A stretch of 64,000 nucleotides of DNA from Maribacter aquimaris (GTDB taxonomy: Bacteria; Bacteroidota; Bacteroidia; Flavobacteriales; Flavobacteriaceae): the NCBI RefSeq assembly GCF_014596745.1, contig NZ_JABTCF010000005.1, positions 248,001-312,000 of the forward strand, in the 5' to 3' direction. A model generated the notes under the pieces. It was given only the letters and a program-made list of their open reading frames with translations, was not told where the DNA came from and did not search any database. Position 1 is the stretch's first letter. Each line of letters opens with the position of its first letter. Positions 63,743 to 64,000 of this stretch are shown here, piece after piece. The position numbers and the translations under genes are program-made.

Positions 63743-64000
63743 GTGCAAGAAACAGAACGCATATCAAAAGAATTATTGGGAGAAGAAGCTTCCATTTGGT
63801 TTACGGAACAACTTAATGATTTAAGTATTTTGATAAAGGCTCCAATCAATACTTGTAAATCATTAATTAATGACTGCGGAGCAGAAATAATAATAGGAAA
63901 AGATAATACGTTAGATAAACCAATTATCCATACAGGAATAAGAATACTTGATGATAAGGTTAATCCATTATTATTAACAGGTTCTCATAGATATCGTGAA
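63743..64000 (+). CDS. Unknown AT-rich protein, 5' part only
   Basis: From GTG 63743 the frame stays open for 86 codons to the window edge; the in-frame TTG at 63701 would add 14 residues and would overlap the palindrome. It starts VQETERISKELLGEEASIWF and continues with SILIKAPINTCKSLINDCGAE. No family is recognised and it does not look like a tyrosine recombinase start. Codon use is much more AT-rich than in the core genes to the left, suggesting cargo or recent arrival. The rest lies outside the window. Confidence 0.65.
   Translation, partial: MQETERISKELLGEEASIWFTEQLNDLSILIKAPINTCKSLINDCGAEIIIGKDNTLDKPIIHTGIRILDDKVNPLLLTGSHRYRE

Larger units (their letters stand above)
58590..64000. mobile_element. 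Integrated element beside tRNA-Leu (satellite- or ICE-like), right end outside window
   Basis: The left border is approximate, set after the tRNA-Leu terminator. The contents are an excisionase-like HTH protein, P4/D5-type helicase, Zn-finger/Toprim-like primase and three unknown small or mid-size proteins in one minus-strand operon, plus a divergent AT-rich gene. This is the replication and control module seen in integrative elements that sit at tRNA genes. No integrase, capsid, conjugation or relaxase gene lies before base 64,000. I saw no second copy of the tRNA-Leu 3' end inside the window, so the attachment sites are not defined. Confidence 0.75.

Overview
The window comes from the chromosome of a member of the Flavobacteriaceae (Bacteroidota), probably a marine relative of Maribacter, Zobellia or Arenibacter (inference). 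The evidence is a type IX secretion (T9SS) trio, -7 boxes of the form TAnnTTTG ahead of many genes, several TTG start codons without Shine-Dalgarno sequences, and family-typical proteins (DUF6089, DUF4136, DUF2797, GH3, tandem OmpH, HPRT-adenylate kinase fusion). Coordinates 1 to about 58,600 are ordinary core genome. From about 58,600 to the right edge lies part of an integrated mobile element.

Region by region. 1-1091: the start of mpl (peptidoglycan recycling), cut by the left edge. 1.3-7.3 kb: a three-gene T9SS/gliding operon (large secreted protein with type B C-terminal domain, PorP/SprF, OmpA-TPR-PD40 protein). 7.4-8.6 kb: a cupin and an SDR-fold protein without the canonical catalytic Tyr and Lys. 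8.7-14.8 kb: a giant alpha-2-macroglobulin whose stop codon lies inside a heptanucleotide CAGTNNN repeat tract. 15-24.7 kb: DoxX, DUF4136 lipoprotein, Obg, a fused HPRT-adenylate kinase divergent from purK-purE, M3 peptidase, rhodanese lipoprotein, an ECF sigma factor with a tiny zinc-finger partner, and a UbiA-like membrane protein. 24.8-30.5 kb: gcvP, a FabH-like ketosynthase, a methyltransferase and a family 2 glycosyltransferase. 30.5-37.8 kb: a minus-strand envelope cluster in the order CBS protein, nadK, DUF6089, uppS, bamA, ompH, ompH. 37.9-45.2 kb: pdxJ-hydrolase, SGNH lipoprotein, holin-like protein, and the proteostasis series tig, clpP, clpX. 45.2-58.1 kb: GH3 protein, DUF2797 protein, AsmA-like protein, queuosine precursor transporter, sppA, a fused FolK-deoxynucleoside kinase, a SpoU RNA methyltransferase and mutS.

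58.1-64.0 kb: a palindromic repeat, tRNA-Gly(GCC), tRNA-Leu(UAA), then a minus-strand, tightly coupled six-gene operon: excisionase-like HTH protein, small ORF, P4/D5-type helicase, Zn-finger/Toprim-like primase, and two unknown proteins, ending in its own terminator. Upstream of it are an AT-rich regulatory region with a perfect 10-bp-arm palindrome and the beginning of a divergent gene of unknown function that runs off the right edge. This looks like the replication/regulation end of a satellite-like or ICE-like element beside tRNA-Leu. The integrase and cargo must lie beyond 64,000 if they exist. This is the least explained part of the window.

Limits: all assignments come from reading motifs and families by eye. 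No database search, folding or alignment was run. Many gene starts were moved to an internal ATG where the longest reading frame began at an implausible TTG or overlapped a neighbour.
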